A stretch of 64,000 nucleotides of DNA. Source: Pterois miles (taxonomy: Eukaryota > Chordata > Actinopteri > Perciformes > Scorpaenidae). The stretch lies in contig CAMQGK010000001.1 in the NCBI GenBank assembly GCA_947000775.1, positions 5,073,501 to 5,137,500 of the forward strand. Reading direction: 5' to 3'. This document shows positions 47,441 to 59,060 of the stretch, in pieces. The notes under the pieces are model-generated. The model saw nothing but the letters and a program-made list of their open reading frames with translations, had not been told where the DNA came from and searched no databases. The stretch's first letter is position 1; every line of letters begins with the position of its first letter. The translations under genes were made by a program, and so were the position numbers.

Positions 47441-48333
47441 CGGTAAAGATCAAAAGGGGTGCTCCCAAACGTTGCTGGTCCTATAAGACCATATCATTAA
47501 TTGCTGAGGGCAGAATTTAAAAATAGTGTTTCATGATTCATTGTTGCACTTTTGATTATCACAAAAACACATTTTTGCCAGTTTTTTTTTTTATCAAATG
47601 CCGACAGCACAGTAGAACATGTTGCTCCCTGCAGTCAACTGTAATATTAATAATTTTTCAAATATTTAATTTACATTATAACTGCAGTGGGAACTGGTCT
47701 GACAATGTGACATGTAGCCTCAGGTGAGTCAGCAGTGGACAGGTGTATCACATCAGTTTGACACCTTCATAAGATCAAAAAAGGTGATCATTCACATCCA
47801 CATCAGGTTACAGAGATTTTATCAACAAACACCAAGATGACCACGACCAAAACCAAGATGGCAACGACCAAAATCCACATCCATTGACATCCACATCAGG
47901 TCACAGATGGTGCCTTCAAATGAGGTGGTGTTACCATGTTTACAAGATGGGAAGTTGTGTACACAATATGCTTGCTGTTCAAGTGGTTAAGTCGTGAAGT
48001 TCGATGCTGCTAAGTAACAGAAATATTAATAATCTGAGTGTAGAAACCACAGAGGCTAACAATTGAGCAAGTGTTACCGGCACCAGACCTAGGAGATATC
48101 TGGACCGGCAGCAAGGGCTACACACTAATCTGTAGTGTATGTAGGATGGAGGACAGGGTGTCAAACTCATTTTAGTACAGGGGTCACATACAGTCCAGTT
48201 TGATGTCCAATGATACAGTAAAACCACTGCAACCTATAAATACCAACACCTAAAGAAATACAAGTACAGTCTGAAATTGATCACAATTAATGAAAAATAC
48301 AGCCCAAAATACAAATAGAAGTGCATTTTAGAA

Positions 48334-48516
48334 GAAGAAGTCGGCATTTATTAGTCCACAGGGGGAATTCACTATACATTCTGTCTATGGTCGCCTCCCC
48401 CAATGGTATGGGGATATCAGAGTGGGGGGGGGGGGGGGCTTAACATTTACGGGTTGAACCGGTGACCCTCCGGTTCCCAAGCCAACTCCCTACAGACTGA
48501 GCTACTGCCGCCGCCA
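48334..48516 (-). repeat. Second tRNA-derived SINE family, complete copy
   Basis: On the minus strand the head reads GCAGTAGCTCAGTCTGTAGG with A-box similarity and a B-box-like GGTTCAACCC. The 3' part ends 'ccctgtggactaataaatgc'. This is a different family from the 6883 repeat. Confidence 0.65.
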
Positions 48517-48554
48517 TTTAATGGCATGAATTGGAATTAACTATTCATTCTGAC

Positions 48555-49420
48555 TTAAAGGGTCATATACTCAACTTAAAATCTCATAACTGTGGCTATG
48601 TCAACATTTAGACTATTTATTTAAAATCCGGGCTTGATTCACATAGAAAGACAGACATTCATGGCATGGAATGGCATCTGCAGGGTTCCTTAAAAAGGCT
48701 CCTTCAAAAATAAGGCACTCTGTAGTGTTTGAACAAATTTGAAATGCTTTTATTTTATATGGCAATAACTGTTTAAATTTGAGTTTTTTTAATCTTAAAT
48801 GTTATTTTAAAACAGTTATTGCCATGTAAAATAAAGGCATTTTAAATTTGTGCACTAGAGTGCCATGGATTATTTTTTAGGTAGACTTGCATTTTGTACT
48901 TTTTTGAGACGGCATTCCACCCATGCAATGAGTCCTTCACAAGATTGCCTGAGCCCAGTACAACTAAAGGATCCAAAGAGCGCCTTGAAAAATTAAAATC
49001 TTAGTTTTCTCATTAAATATATATAAATTTGAGTCGTATCTTAATTGAGTCGTATAACTAATAATACATTTGACTTAATAGCTCATAACTTTGGCATACT
49101 CTGTCAAAATGTGGACATTATTTACTTAAAATCTGGACGTAATTCCCGTAAAAAGCCATAAATGTGACAAATATCTCACAATCAAGCCTTAAAAAATGAA
49201 AATCTCAGTTTTCACATTAAACTTACACAGCTTTGAGTCATATCTTTTACATTTGACTCCCCAAGTTTAAGGCAAAAGTTTAACTTAATTCTCTTAATTA
49301 TGACTTTCCATGGTAACTAATAATAAACTTGACTTAATATCTCATCGTTTTGGCTTCCTATGTCAAAAGTCTGACTTATTTTAACTTAAATTTGGACATA
49401 AAAATTAGCATGTATTTCAG
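48555..49420 (+). repeat. Degenerate tandem array of a TTGACTTAA-type unit
   Basis: Segments near 48555, 49070 and 49330 share the order: gacttaa, ctcata, gtggct or ttggct, tgtcaaaa, then tttgact or ggac, and tatttaacttaaaat. They are separated by related A/T-rich sequence. No protein product is supported. Confidence 0.5.
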
Positions 49421-50615
49421 AACTGAGACTTAAAAAATTAAAATCTTAATTTCTGCAATTTTTACACTTTGCAAAGTAATCCAGTGGGCTGGACTGGACC
49501 CTTTGGCGGGTCAGTTGTGTGTTTGACACCCTTAATGTAGGGGAACATCTCCATATCCTGTAGCTATTTCTGTGCCAGTATTATAGCCGAATGCGAATGT
49601 GCTAGCAATGATAATTTCATGTTGTTGTTTTTTCATCATAAGGGATATGAAGATAAAGTTTTTTAGAAGTTAATTTCTATGATAAATTCCAGCAACTTAC
49701 AAATAGATTTTCCTGTTGATGATCAGTGTGGCTCGTATTCTGTCTTGCATGTCATAGCACTAAGACATATTACTTCTGTTTTAGCTGAATATCTGCTGTA
49801 ACGCAGACAAGAAACAATCCCAGGATGTCTCTCAGACTGGCTTTATATTGTGCAGAGGTCAACAAGCTAACACAGTCAGGCAGGAAAAAGGAAACTGAAT
49901 CAGGCCAACTGATTAGGAGTTGCAAAGTCCATAATGGTTCAGTTTAAAATGTTCATCTTAAATATTAGTTTGTGGAATTTTCAGTCAGTTTCCAGTCTCA
50001 TCTTATTTAATGCTTTTTCTTTGATTACTCACAATGAAATATGTGACTTCTTTTGAAAGTGCACCTCTACCTCATCAGTCACGAATCTGTGTGCCTTTAG
50101 TTTAATGTTTCCTGGGGTGCAAGTCCCCAGATGGCATTGTTGGCTAGTCTACTTTCAATTTACTGCCCCCACCACTCTTGCAACACTAAAGATTTCTTCA
50201 CATTGGGGACAGAAATCTGTGCTAAAGGTAAACCACTTAAGTGCAAAGGTGATGGATAGGCTTAGGGATAGGCCTGTAGTTATGTTATGTTAGGAGAGAG
50301 TTAAGAGAGTGATTTACAGTTTGGCATGGATGCTTACTAAAGATTCTTGGCTTAAAGTGCACACAGCTATTAGTAGAAAATTCTGCTTTCTGTGCTTCTT
50401 ATTTGTGAGTAAAGCAATGCACGTGAGGGAAGGAACAGAGATCTTTCACTGAAGCATGATGTGAGCATGAGGGAGATGCACTGGACAAGTAGCTTGTTCA
50501 TTGCAGGTTGTGCTGTGGAATGCACTTCCTGGACAAAACAAAACTGTAGGTCACACATGAAATGTTGCAATCAGGAAGCATCTCCTTTTTTTTGCCTTCA
50601 TAGTGTTTGTTTTAG

Positions 50616-50670
50616 AGGGAGAGGATCCAGTCTCAGGGGTTATCTTGAGCTGACAAGACCTGCAAAAGAC
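50616..50670 (+). other. Probable 5' UTR part of the GIMAP-like first coding exon
   Basis: A possible acceptor (tttgttttag) ends at 50615, so the small coding exon may extend from 50616 to 50680 with an upstream non-coding exon that I could not place. No TATA box was recognised. Confidence 0.25.
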
Positions 50671-53401
50671 ATGTCACACAGTAAGTAATTTGTTTCCACG
50701 TACATTAGTGTTTTCCTGCACATTCAAAGCTAATTTCATTTGCAACGTTAGCCACTGCAAGGCCTGGAAGTAACAGATGCAATTGGGTTACAGTCACTTT
50801 ATTACAAAGGGTGTTAAAACCAACTGTTAAAAATCATGGTAATACAGACTATTACTTGGTGTGTGTACACTCAAAATGATTACAAGTCATTAATGGGTCA
50901 TTACTGTGTTGTTTGGCAGACAGCAGAACTAACGCGAGGCAGATGATGGTGGTCATATCTACAGTGGAGGAATGGACCTCTCTGAAGTCTCTGCAGCGGG
51001 ACATCTCAGGGGATAAGCATCTCAAGTTAACCTTCGGTTCTCTGGGATCACATCAAGTCTGTGACCTGACAGTCGACGGTCGCTTGGTCAGCTTGCTTTA
51101 TGCAGATTTAAAACAAGACATGACAGAGGAGGGCATCAGCCAGGCATTAGATGGCTGCTTTAAGTCTTGTATCAGCGGAAACAGTACATTCCTGCTGCTG
51201 ATCCAAGGTGGACATTATACAAAGAAAGAAAGGAGAATGGTAGAGATACTGCAGGCACACTTTGGGGCTGAGGCTTTAAAATACCTAGTGGTTGTCTCTC
51301 TGGAAGATGGAAAGGTTGCTGACACACTGGACGACGCACTCCTGGAGATGCTAAACATGTGTGAAGGAAGATACTGCCGAATCGCATCATCTACAGCACA
51401 AGAGGAACTGTGCGCTCTACTGAAGATGGTCGATTACATGCTGGCTGAAAACGGCGTGACCGGCTACACGGAGGCCATGTTGACTGAGGCTAAGAGACGG
51501 AGCACTGAAGACTCAGCCATGAAGATGCTGAAACAGAAGGTGCAAGAGGTCAAAAAGGAGGAGCAGGTGTTCAAGCAGCTGATTCAAAAACAAGAAGAGA
51601 GGAGAGGCAAAGAGATGGAGGAGCTGAAGGCGAGACATGCTGAGGAAAGAAGGAAGGAGGCAGCTGAAAAACAGCAATATGAGACAAAGCGACAGAGCCT
51701 GGAGGAAGCGGTGATAAGCCACAGAGCCATGCTGCAGCTCCAGATGAATGCCACTGATGGTGAGACTTGTTTTTTCAGTTGTTTCTCAAGAATTTGTTAA
51801 AGGGTACATACAGTATGATGAAAACCTCACTTTTTAGTGCTTGTGTTCAAATATTTGGGTATCTGGAGCACATACCAACCCACAAATAAGAAATAAGACA
51901 ACCCAGTCAGTTTTTTGTTTTCTGTCTATTCAGCTTTTGAGAAAGATAAAAAGTAGAGATAAGTAGCCAACTACTCTAAAATAACATGGTGCCATGGGTT
52001 GGTTTTCTTCCTGTCCAATTTTTTGAGTCACCAGCCGCCACTGGAATACCGGTATATTCAGACAGACAGTATGAGAAAAATAATGTACTTTTTGAACATT
52101 GAAGCATAACAACATGTTCTAAGGGAAACCCAAAGTACAAGTATGAACCTGAAAATGAGCATGATACGTCTCTTTTTAAGCTAAAGAAACCTCTTTCCTA
52201 CATTACAAACACATTTACATCCGTATACACACACATTATGCACAGTGGTTTCTGGAACAGGACCGTATGATTTTCTAGATCAACTTTTATTTCATTTGGC
52301 ACATTTTAGGAAAAGATTCAGAAAACTGTCCCCTTTCAGAAACTTTCTCTCAACATGGAAGTTCATTTATTGCTGAACTGCATTTTCACACATTCTGATG
52401 GAGAAACTTAGTCCCACTAGGGGGCGATACAGTCCCACTTTGTTATGGACATTCATCACTCATAATCTGTGGTATGCTGTATATCATGCAGTATATCTAA
52501 TATTTAGTTTTACACATGTAATACAAAACAGTAAGACATTCATCCTTTAATATCAACATGACAAATGACGCATTGACGAATCCACACATATGAGCTTATA
52601 CATCAGTGGGTTGCCTTATTTGCTACCTTTGGTTAAATGTTTAACTTTAATTTTTCATGGCCTATAGTCTTTTCTTCTTTGCTTTAAGATCATGACACAA
52701 AGAAGATGTCGGTCATCATGTTGGGTCTCTCTGGCAGCGGGAAGTCCTCTGCTCTAAATCTGATTCTAGAGCGAGCAGGTAATCAGTACTCCAGTAATGA
52801 GTCTAGTCATGAAGCCCCTCAGCCCACCTTGTTCTGTGAGAGAAAGGAGGTTTTTGCAGCAGGGAAGCGACTCATCCTGGTAGACACCCCGGAGCTGTGG
52901 GACGAGGATGGAGTGGAAAACCTGGAGCTGGTCAAGGACTGCTTGGCTTTGTCCTTACCTGGACCCCACGTCTTCCTGCTGGTGCTCCAGGTGGGGCGCT
53001 TCACCCAGGGCGAGTGCGAGATGATGGGCCAACTGCAGAAGATCTTTGGACGAGACTTTGTAGAGCACGCCTTGGTTCTCCTCGTTCGCTTCGACTCCAA
53101 CAAGCACAGGCCTCTGAGGATCAACGACTACGTGGCCGGAGCCCATGCAACCCTCCAGGATCTCATCCGAAAGTGTGGGAGCCGTTACTACGAGCTGAAT
53201 GTCACAAAGTCCCAGAATGCTCTGAGCTATCCTCAGGTGAAAGACCTGCTCGCAGGGATCAACAAGCTGGTAGCCTCACACGGAGGACGCTCCTACTTGG
53301 TGAAGAGATTCCCTGTGCAGGAGCTGCAGGAGAGGAAGACAGTGATCAAGGAGAGAAAACAGGGGGCTCTGGAGGAGAACTACTTATTAAGAGATGCTTG
53401 A
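50671..53401 (+). CDS. GIMAP/AIG1-family GTPase-like protein with degenerate first G domain, 520 aa
   Basis: Exons: 50671-50680 (ATG TCA CAC A), 50920-51759 and 52689-53401; GT-AG junctions, 521 codons with stop. The tiny first exon supplies the ATG; the long second ORF has no ATG near its start. Residues about 11-190 align by pattern with an AIG1 domain (FLLLIQGGHYTKKERRMVE matches the FLLV.Q.GRFT.EE box) but lack a P-loop and the DTPG motif. Residues about 196-280 are a highly charged coiled coil. Residues 290-500 form a second G domain: P-loop GLSGSGKSS at 296-304, DTPE at 349-352 where DTPG is usual, and GPHVFLLVLQVGRFT at 375-389. The G4 motif is replaced by VRFDS (416-420). GIMAPs are immune-associated GTPases at membranes that assemble on GTP binding. 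Multi-domain members resemble GIMAP8-like fish proteins. No transmembrane segment is seen. Confidence 0.8.
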
Positions 53402-53429
53402 TTACTCACAGGCGGGGAGGGGTGAGCAC

Positions 53430-53450
53430 AATAAATGCAACACCAATAAA
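53430..53450 (+). terminator. Poly(A) signals of the GIMAP-like gene
   Basis: Two AATAAA hexamers at 53430-53435 and 53445-53450 lie only 28-49 bases after the stop codon, giving a very short 3' UTR. Confidence 0.6.
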
Positions 53451-54776
53451 ATCTTATTGAATGTGGGATTATATCATTAGGATGGTTGATTCAACTACAT
53501 GGAATCGGTCTTGCAGGGAGTTTGCATTGGATTAAAGTAGAATTATTGCAAATTTATAACTTTTAGAGATGCTGTCATCATGATTTGCCTGAAGAAAATT
53601 TTCACAGGGGTACTGTATATCAGTGGTTCCCAACCACTGGGCCGCGGACTGATACCAGTCTCGGGGTCATGTGGTGCTAGGTTGCACAAAAAGAAGAGAA
53701 TATTATTTCTAAGAAAAAAAAAGGACAATATCAGGAGTCCTATTTAAAATAAGGATTTATGGCTACAGGTGATTCTCACATGCCAAGCCCGCTCTGCATA
53801 ATATGTGGCATATATTCATCAAATGCAAATGACACATACATTCTGTTCTTTAGAAAACTGAGATTCTTGTTTATCTGGCACAGTTAAGGTTGTTTAGCAA
53901 ATCAGAAATGATTTTTAGATTTTGCATCATGCATTAAAAAACTGGTTGCGAGGTGAGGATTTCATAAACTAAACAGAAGAGCAGAACACATGAGGAACTA
54001 TTCATGTCTATGTTTATGTGCATAGAGCAGGGAGGGGAAGAAAAGAAGCTGCAGATTTTATTTTATTTTGTTTAACTTTTGACTTACCCATAATTACGAG
54101 GACTTATCTTAAAAGTTCATGAGATTTGCTTGTTGATATCTTGATTTCCTAACAGTTCCATTGTTTAACGCTATCCTTCAGATGGACAACAAACTGATGA
54201 TTCAACTGCATAAATACAAAAAGATTGATGCAAAATGTTGTTTAGATTTCATCATAGCAGTTATTGTGCAACTCTCATTTGTACTTATAATGTCTGTTTA
54301 CGCCAGCACATTCCTCTTTGTTATTGTACTGCATCTCATGCTTATTGTTTACAGGGGTTCTCAACCTTTTGTAACTCGAGGCCTACGTCTGATTAATAAA
54401 AAAAAATCTGCTAATCACCTTCCCAAATAAATGACAACTGTGCCACTGCCAGTTATAAAGAGCCACATAAATTTTCAGTTTACCGTCACCCATCACTGCC
54501 TGCTATTATGAATCCAAAGTATTTAGGGTCAGATTTCCTCACCACATGCTTCAGAGGTCAAGGGACCTCTTTGAAAATGACTTTGCCAGTTTTTCCTCAC
54601 CCGGCTGTCGGGATCTTCGCTCTAGCTTTATAACGACAACCTCTGAAAAACAGAACAGCAGCCTTGGATTTTGAAGAGGTTAATCAAACCATTTGGCAGT
54701 ACCTCCATGGCCGACTAGATGGCGCTCTGAGGCCCAAGACAGACATCTTAATGTGATCAACTGTATTTTATTGAAT
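53451..54776. other. Intergenic between convergent genes
   Basis: The GIMAP-like and factor D-like genes converge here, about 1.3 kb between poly(A) signals. It includes DR1-repeat copy 4 and a short hydrophobic 89-codon frame (54161-54430) that I do not support as a gene. Confidence 0.5.
54475..54690 (-). repeat. DR1-bearing dispersed repeat, copy 4 (fragment)
   Basis: A reverse fragment with 'ctttgaaaatgactttgcca'. One AGGTCA half-site is kept (54554-54559) while the other has decayed. Confidence 0.5.
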
Positions 54777-54782
54777 CCTTTA
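54777..54782 (-). terminator. Poly(A) signal of the factor D-like gene
   Basis: AATAAA on the minus strand lies about 205 bases after the stop at 54988, in T-rich context on the plus strand. Confidence 0.5.
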
Positions 54783-54987
54783 TAAAGTGATGGCTAATCT
54801 GTTTGTACAGGTGCTTGTAGTATTTTCAACATACTGGAGGTTTATCAGTCATGCACAGTAGCAAATGAGAAAGGATCACTTCTGTCCAACATATGAAAAC
54901 ATACATGTAAAATCATTAGTGATTCAGCAGAAGCAGGATTAAAAGCAGGAATGTGCAGCAAATAACATGATGTGTGCCCTCCTATAT

Positions 54988-57972
54988 TTAGCTGCTCTGG
55001 TCTGGTGTTGTAGTGGGCTGCGGGCCCATGGTGTTGTTAATCCACTCAGTGTAGTGGGAGATGATTGTGTAAATTCCCGGCTTTTTAACTTGGCCACACT
55101 TCTTTCCTCCATTGGAAGTGATGCCCACTGCGATGCCATTGTAGAGCAGAGGACCTCCAGAGTCACCCTGAGACATCAAAAAGACAAGCAGAAAGGGTCT
55201 TCAGCAGGAAGTTACAGTATTTAAGTATAAACAGTCAAAAATCCCTGGAAAAAAAAAGAAGAAAACCCCATTTGTATAATTTTAACACAGACAAATATTC
55301 ATTCCTTGTTGGTCGTCCTAACACTTGAAGAGCTAAAACTTACATCACAGCTGTCTTCTGTATTATGTGGTTGATCACAGGGGTCTGGGCATACTTTATT
55401 TGCACAGATCATGTTGCTGGTGAACTTTTTTCTGCCAAAGTAGTCGCTGCGTCTGCACCGAGCCGAGCTGATCACCTCAACGACCACCTCCTTGAGCTTG
55501 TCAGGTCTGGACCCCAAGTTATCGAGGGATCCCCACCCGGCCGTCTCCACCTCTGCACCCGTGCTGGGGTTTGTGCCGCCCGCTCGCAGGAACTCCAGCG
55601 GCTTAACGGCCTCGGAGGTGTTGAATGGACGATCCAACTGCAAAAATCACAGAAAATCATTTCACTTTTGGTAAATATATTTTGTTCTCTAAAACAGAAC
55701 AACATACATTTAGGTTCAACTGACAACTGAAACAAACTTTACATTTACCTTAATTAAAGCAATGTCATTATCATAATTTGACTCGCTGAAGTCTGGGTGA
55801 TTGTGAAGTTCCAAAATATCAAACGTCTGCTTTGTCTCTTCAGCTTCACTCAGAGAATGGACCCCCAGAACTACTTTCCTTCCATTTGCCCTGTGAAAAG
55901 AGCACAATAATATTACTGCATTAAATAATCTTCAAAACACACCGTTCCAATAAAGGATATCACAATCACAAAAAGGGAACATACAGTATAATTTGAACAG
56001 TGATGATAAAACTCCATGTTTTGTTCCAAAAGACATCCATATTAAAGGAAGAGTGTAAGTAAGAAAAGGAAGGGGATCTATTAGCTGAAATTGGATAAAA
56101 TTTTAACAATTACGTTTGCTTCAGTATATAATCACCTGACACTAAGAATCGTGTTTTTGTTAGTTTAGAATGAGCCCTCTTCATGTTCCTCCACCATGTT
56201 TCTACAGCAGCCCAGAACAGACAAACCAAACACCGGCTCTGACAGAGACTTTCATGTTTTTACGTTTTCTGAAAGCCATCGTAGTTTTCTGACACACTTG
56301 TGAAACTGCGGTAATGGAAGCTGCAGGGCGCTAAACCGTGGTACCGCCAGCTGCCGTCTGAGTTCTGTCGCTCCTAAAGGAGTGTTATTATGGTATGGAT
56401 GGCCTCTGAGTGAGGTGAACGGCGGTATCATGGTTTTGCACTCAGCGGCTCACACTACCACAGTCTTGGAAAGGGAGGAGTGAGCAGAGGGGAACTCAGC
56501 TGGTTGTAGTCTGCAGCCGCACCGCTAGATGAAGCCAAATCCCACACACTGTCCCTTTAAAAAATACACCTACAAAAATACCAATAGAGCTAATAAACAA
56601 AATAATTTACAAAACAGAACGAATAAATATAATATTGCCAAGTTCAAGTTCAAGTAAATATTTTCAGCAAAACTAAAATTATAAATACAAACAAGTATAC
56701 TGTATAATTGCTCTTATAATTTTGTACGCTCTGCTTCCCACATATCCATCCATTTGTAACCACTTATACCATTACGGCTCGTGGGGGGCTGGAGCTGATC
56801 TGACATTGGGCGAAGGCAGGATAGACCCTGGACAGGTCGCAGGGCTGACAAACATTCACACTCAATTTAGAGTCATCAGCTAACCTTTGGACTGTGGGAG
56901 GAAGCCGGAGAACCCAGAGAAAACCCACAAAACAGGGTGAACATGCAAACTCCAGTCCAGTCGGATTCAAACCTGCAACCCTCTTCTGTGAGGTGACAGT
57001 GCTAACCACTGCACCACCAACTTCCCACATATATTCAAAGCAAAAGGAAAAGAAATAGGAAAGTACTGGAAAGGAATTGAAATGAAAAGAACAGTAAGAA
57101 AGGACAGGCCAGGAAATGAAAAGGAGAGGACAGGAAAAGGACAGGGGAAGTGTAAGACAAGGATGTGCAGCCGAGTGGTTCTGCTGCGTGGTTAGAAGCA
57201 GGTCTCCTCACCCTGTTGGCAGGCAGTGTACTGCAGTCATCACCCACTGATCTGCAATCACAAACCCTCCACACTCATGTTTCATATTATCTCCTTCTGG
57301 CACCTGGATGGAGGCCATGTAGGGCCGAGAGTGTGGCGCTGCCTCTCTGCCACCGAGTATGCCCTCACCTGAAATGATCAACCAAAATTAAAATGTTCAA
57401 AACAAACTATTTTAACATTTCTGCTTGTATACAATATGTCACCTCGCCCAGTAACTAGTTATTAACATAATAATGGGTCAATTTTGTATTTCATGTCATA
57501 GAAACGTCATTATCCAAACTTATCTGTAAGCTACCAGCCAAATGCTAAAAATTACAATAATAAGCAAATAATAAATTACAACATTTTAGAATAATACCAG
57601 GCCTTTGCAGAAAAAACACATTATAATACTACAGTGAAAATTATACAAAGAAAAATACAATCATTGAAAATATATTACTAAGAATCCCATTATAAATTGA
57701 TGAAACACTAGCTAAAAAAGAAATGGACAGACTTAATAGATATAATTAATAAAATAGAATATATTAATAACATACTTAAAAAAAATCTATAAAAAATAAA
57801 TATATAATATAAACATAGAACAACATACTATATACATTAGCAGTCTGCAGTTATAATTCTTGATTTAAAATAAAAAGTAAATAAGGTGGTAAATAATAAT
57901 AAACTCACTGAGTGAAATAAGGGCAGAAACAAAAACAGCAGCAGCTACAAGAAGGTCTTTCTCTGACACCAT
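54988..57972 (-). CDS. cfd: Complement factor D-like trypsin-fold serine protease, 278 aa
   Basis: Exons in transcript order: 57909-57972, 57212-57368, 55749-55890, 55344-55637 and 54988-55167; 279 codons with stop. Residues 1-22 are a hydrophobic signal peptide. The mature chain begins ILGGRE at residue 25, as in factor D. Triad residues are His69 in TAVHC, Asp116 in NDIALIK and Ser222 in GDSGGP. Asp216 sits at the position equivalent to chymotrypsin 189, predicting cleavage after Arg/Lys. The VLGVHSLSEAE block and the KKPGIYT..SHY segment are close to factor D. Factor D is secreted and cleaves factor B bound to C3b in the alternative complement pathway. The usual AAHC is AVHC here. A short Thr/Pro/Ser-rich tail follows the end of the domain. 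A granzyme-like family member is the main alternative. Confidence 0.85.
56115..56563 (-). mobile_element. TTAAAGG-type MITE, reverse copy in a factor D-like gene intron
   Basis: The right end 'cacacactgtccctttaa' and the left block 'tataatcacctgacactaag' correspond in reverse to the ends of the 18221-18685 element. The centre differs, so it may be a subfamily. Confidence 0.5.
56745..57025 (-). repeat. SINE-like repeat inside an intron of the factor D-like gene
   Basis: A shortened reverse copy of the 6883-7257 repeat. 'gtggggggctggagctgatc', 'ccctggacaggtcgcagg' and 'gtgctaaccactgcaccacc' are visible, with an internal deletion of the 'tatcacagggc' block. Confidence 0.6.
57037..57155 (+). repeat. 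Purine-rich tract in a factor D-like gene intron
   Basis: About 120 bases are almost all A and G on the plus strand, built from imperfect 'aggaaaggac'-like units. It sits between the SINE-like repeat and the exon at 57212. Confidence 0.6.
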
Positions 57973-58013
57973 GATGTCGACTCAACTAAAACCAGAACCA
58001 GCAGCTGAGCTGC

Positions 58014-58019
58014 TTTAAA
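58014..58019 (-). promoter_or_regulatory. TATA-like box of the factor D-like gene
   Basis: TTTAAA on the minus strand lies about 45 bases before the ATG at 57972, leaving a 5' UTR of roughly 15-20 bases if it is used. An AGCTCAGCTG stretch with an E-box follows it. The motif is palindromic and short, so the call is tentative. Confidence 0.35.
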
Positions 58020-58964
58020 GGCTTCCACAGACAGAAAGAAAGACAGGAAACATAAATCAAGCAGATATGGTGCAAGACACAAGACAGAAGAGGGAGTCTG
58101 ACAATCCTCCTGTTCCCTGTTTCCAGGAATGAAAAACAGGAAAGCAAACAACATGTTCACTGACTGCTGACAGATACTTTCTTCAGTCTGTAACATCTAA
58201 ATATTTATATCTATATGTTTCTTGACAGTTATTCTTGTCATTTAGTGGCTCTTTAAATCTTGACAAAGCAGAATATGTTTCATGCTCAGTTATTTTCATC
58301 CACTTCTGCCTCACATTACATCAGAAAACAAAGATACATTCATTTACTACAGATACACACTTGTTTGCTTCCTATGTGAGAGTAGTTATTGACACCAACA
58401 GAAACGGCCCACAAAGTTTCTCTTTTTGTGTGATTTAATGACACTTGTAGTTAGTTCAGATTTGGATGAACCCGCACTGACCTTGTGCTCTTGAACGCAA
58501 CACTCACAGGGAGAGGACATTATCTTCTTCTTCTCTTCCTGTAAATCGAGCAGGAAAACATGCAACGTGGCCCATCTGGAACAACAAAGTACATTTAGAA
58601 ATACTTTGCAATTACAGTAAATCATAAATTATTATCCAGTGATAGACTTGTCCATTGCACTGTATGTTGTGCACAATCATAACACTGTACAGTGCATGCA
58701 CAAACAAACAAAAAAAAACTTCCTGTAAGAAAGCTGTGAATTAAATATCGGCCCCCAAACCTTCCTGTAAATAATTTGATTGATGTGATCTTACAAAAAG
58801 TGAATATTGGCAGTTTTATTATCTTGGGTGAGACCTCAACAATATGCTGCTCTGTATGGACACTGTTCCTATTATTATTTTCTTTTGGAAAAAATGCATT
58901 GCAAGAATGTAATTTAAGTACAATGCAATTTGAATCTCTCTCACAAATTATCTGTTTAATTTTA

Positions 58965-59060
58965 TTTTTGTATTTAACCTTCATTTTTTCAGAAATATTT
59001 CCTATTGAGACTCTTTTTCAAGGGACTCCTGGCCCAGACGGCAGCATAAAAAAGAACAAA
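58965..59060 (+). repeat. Dispersed repeat, decayed copy of the 63647 family
   Basis: 'tatttaaccttcat', 'actctttttcaagggactcc' and 'cccagacggcagc' parallel the copy at 63647-63745. Confidence 0.5.

Larger units (their letters stand above)
46671..50615. other. Intergenic, repeats only
   Basis: Between the hAT element and the GIMAP-like gene. Holds the 47160-47440 direct repeats, a SINE and the TTGACTTAA array. No gene recognised; a non-coding first exon of the GIMAP-like gene may be hidden in 49800-50500. Confidence 0.5.

Noticed and set aside
50913..51800. GIMAP-like ORF starting at TTG 50913 and running past 51759.
   Set aside because: The TTG lies in the intron acceptor. Splicing from the ATG at 50671 gives a proper start, and the donor at 51759/51760 joins in frame to the P-loop exon.
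52897..53460. A 187-codon plus-strand frame overlapping the GIMAP-like last exon.
   Set aside because: It is a shadow frame of the G-domain exon.
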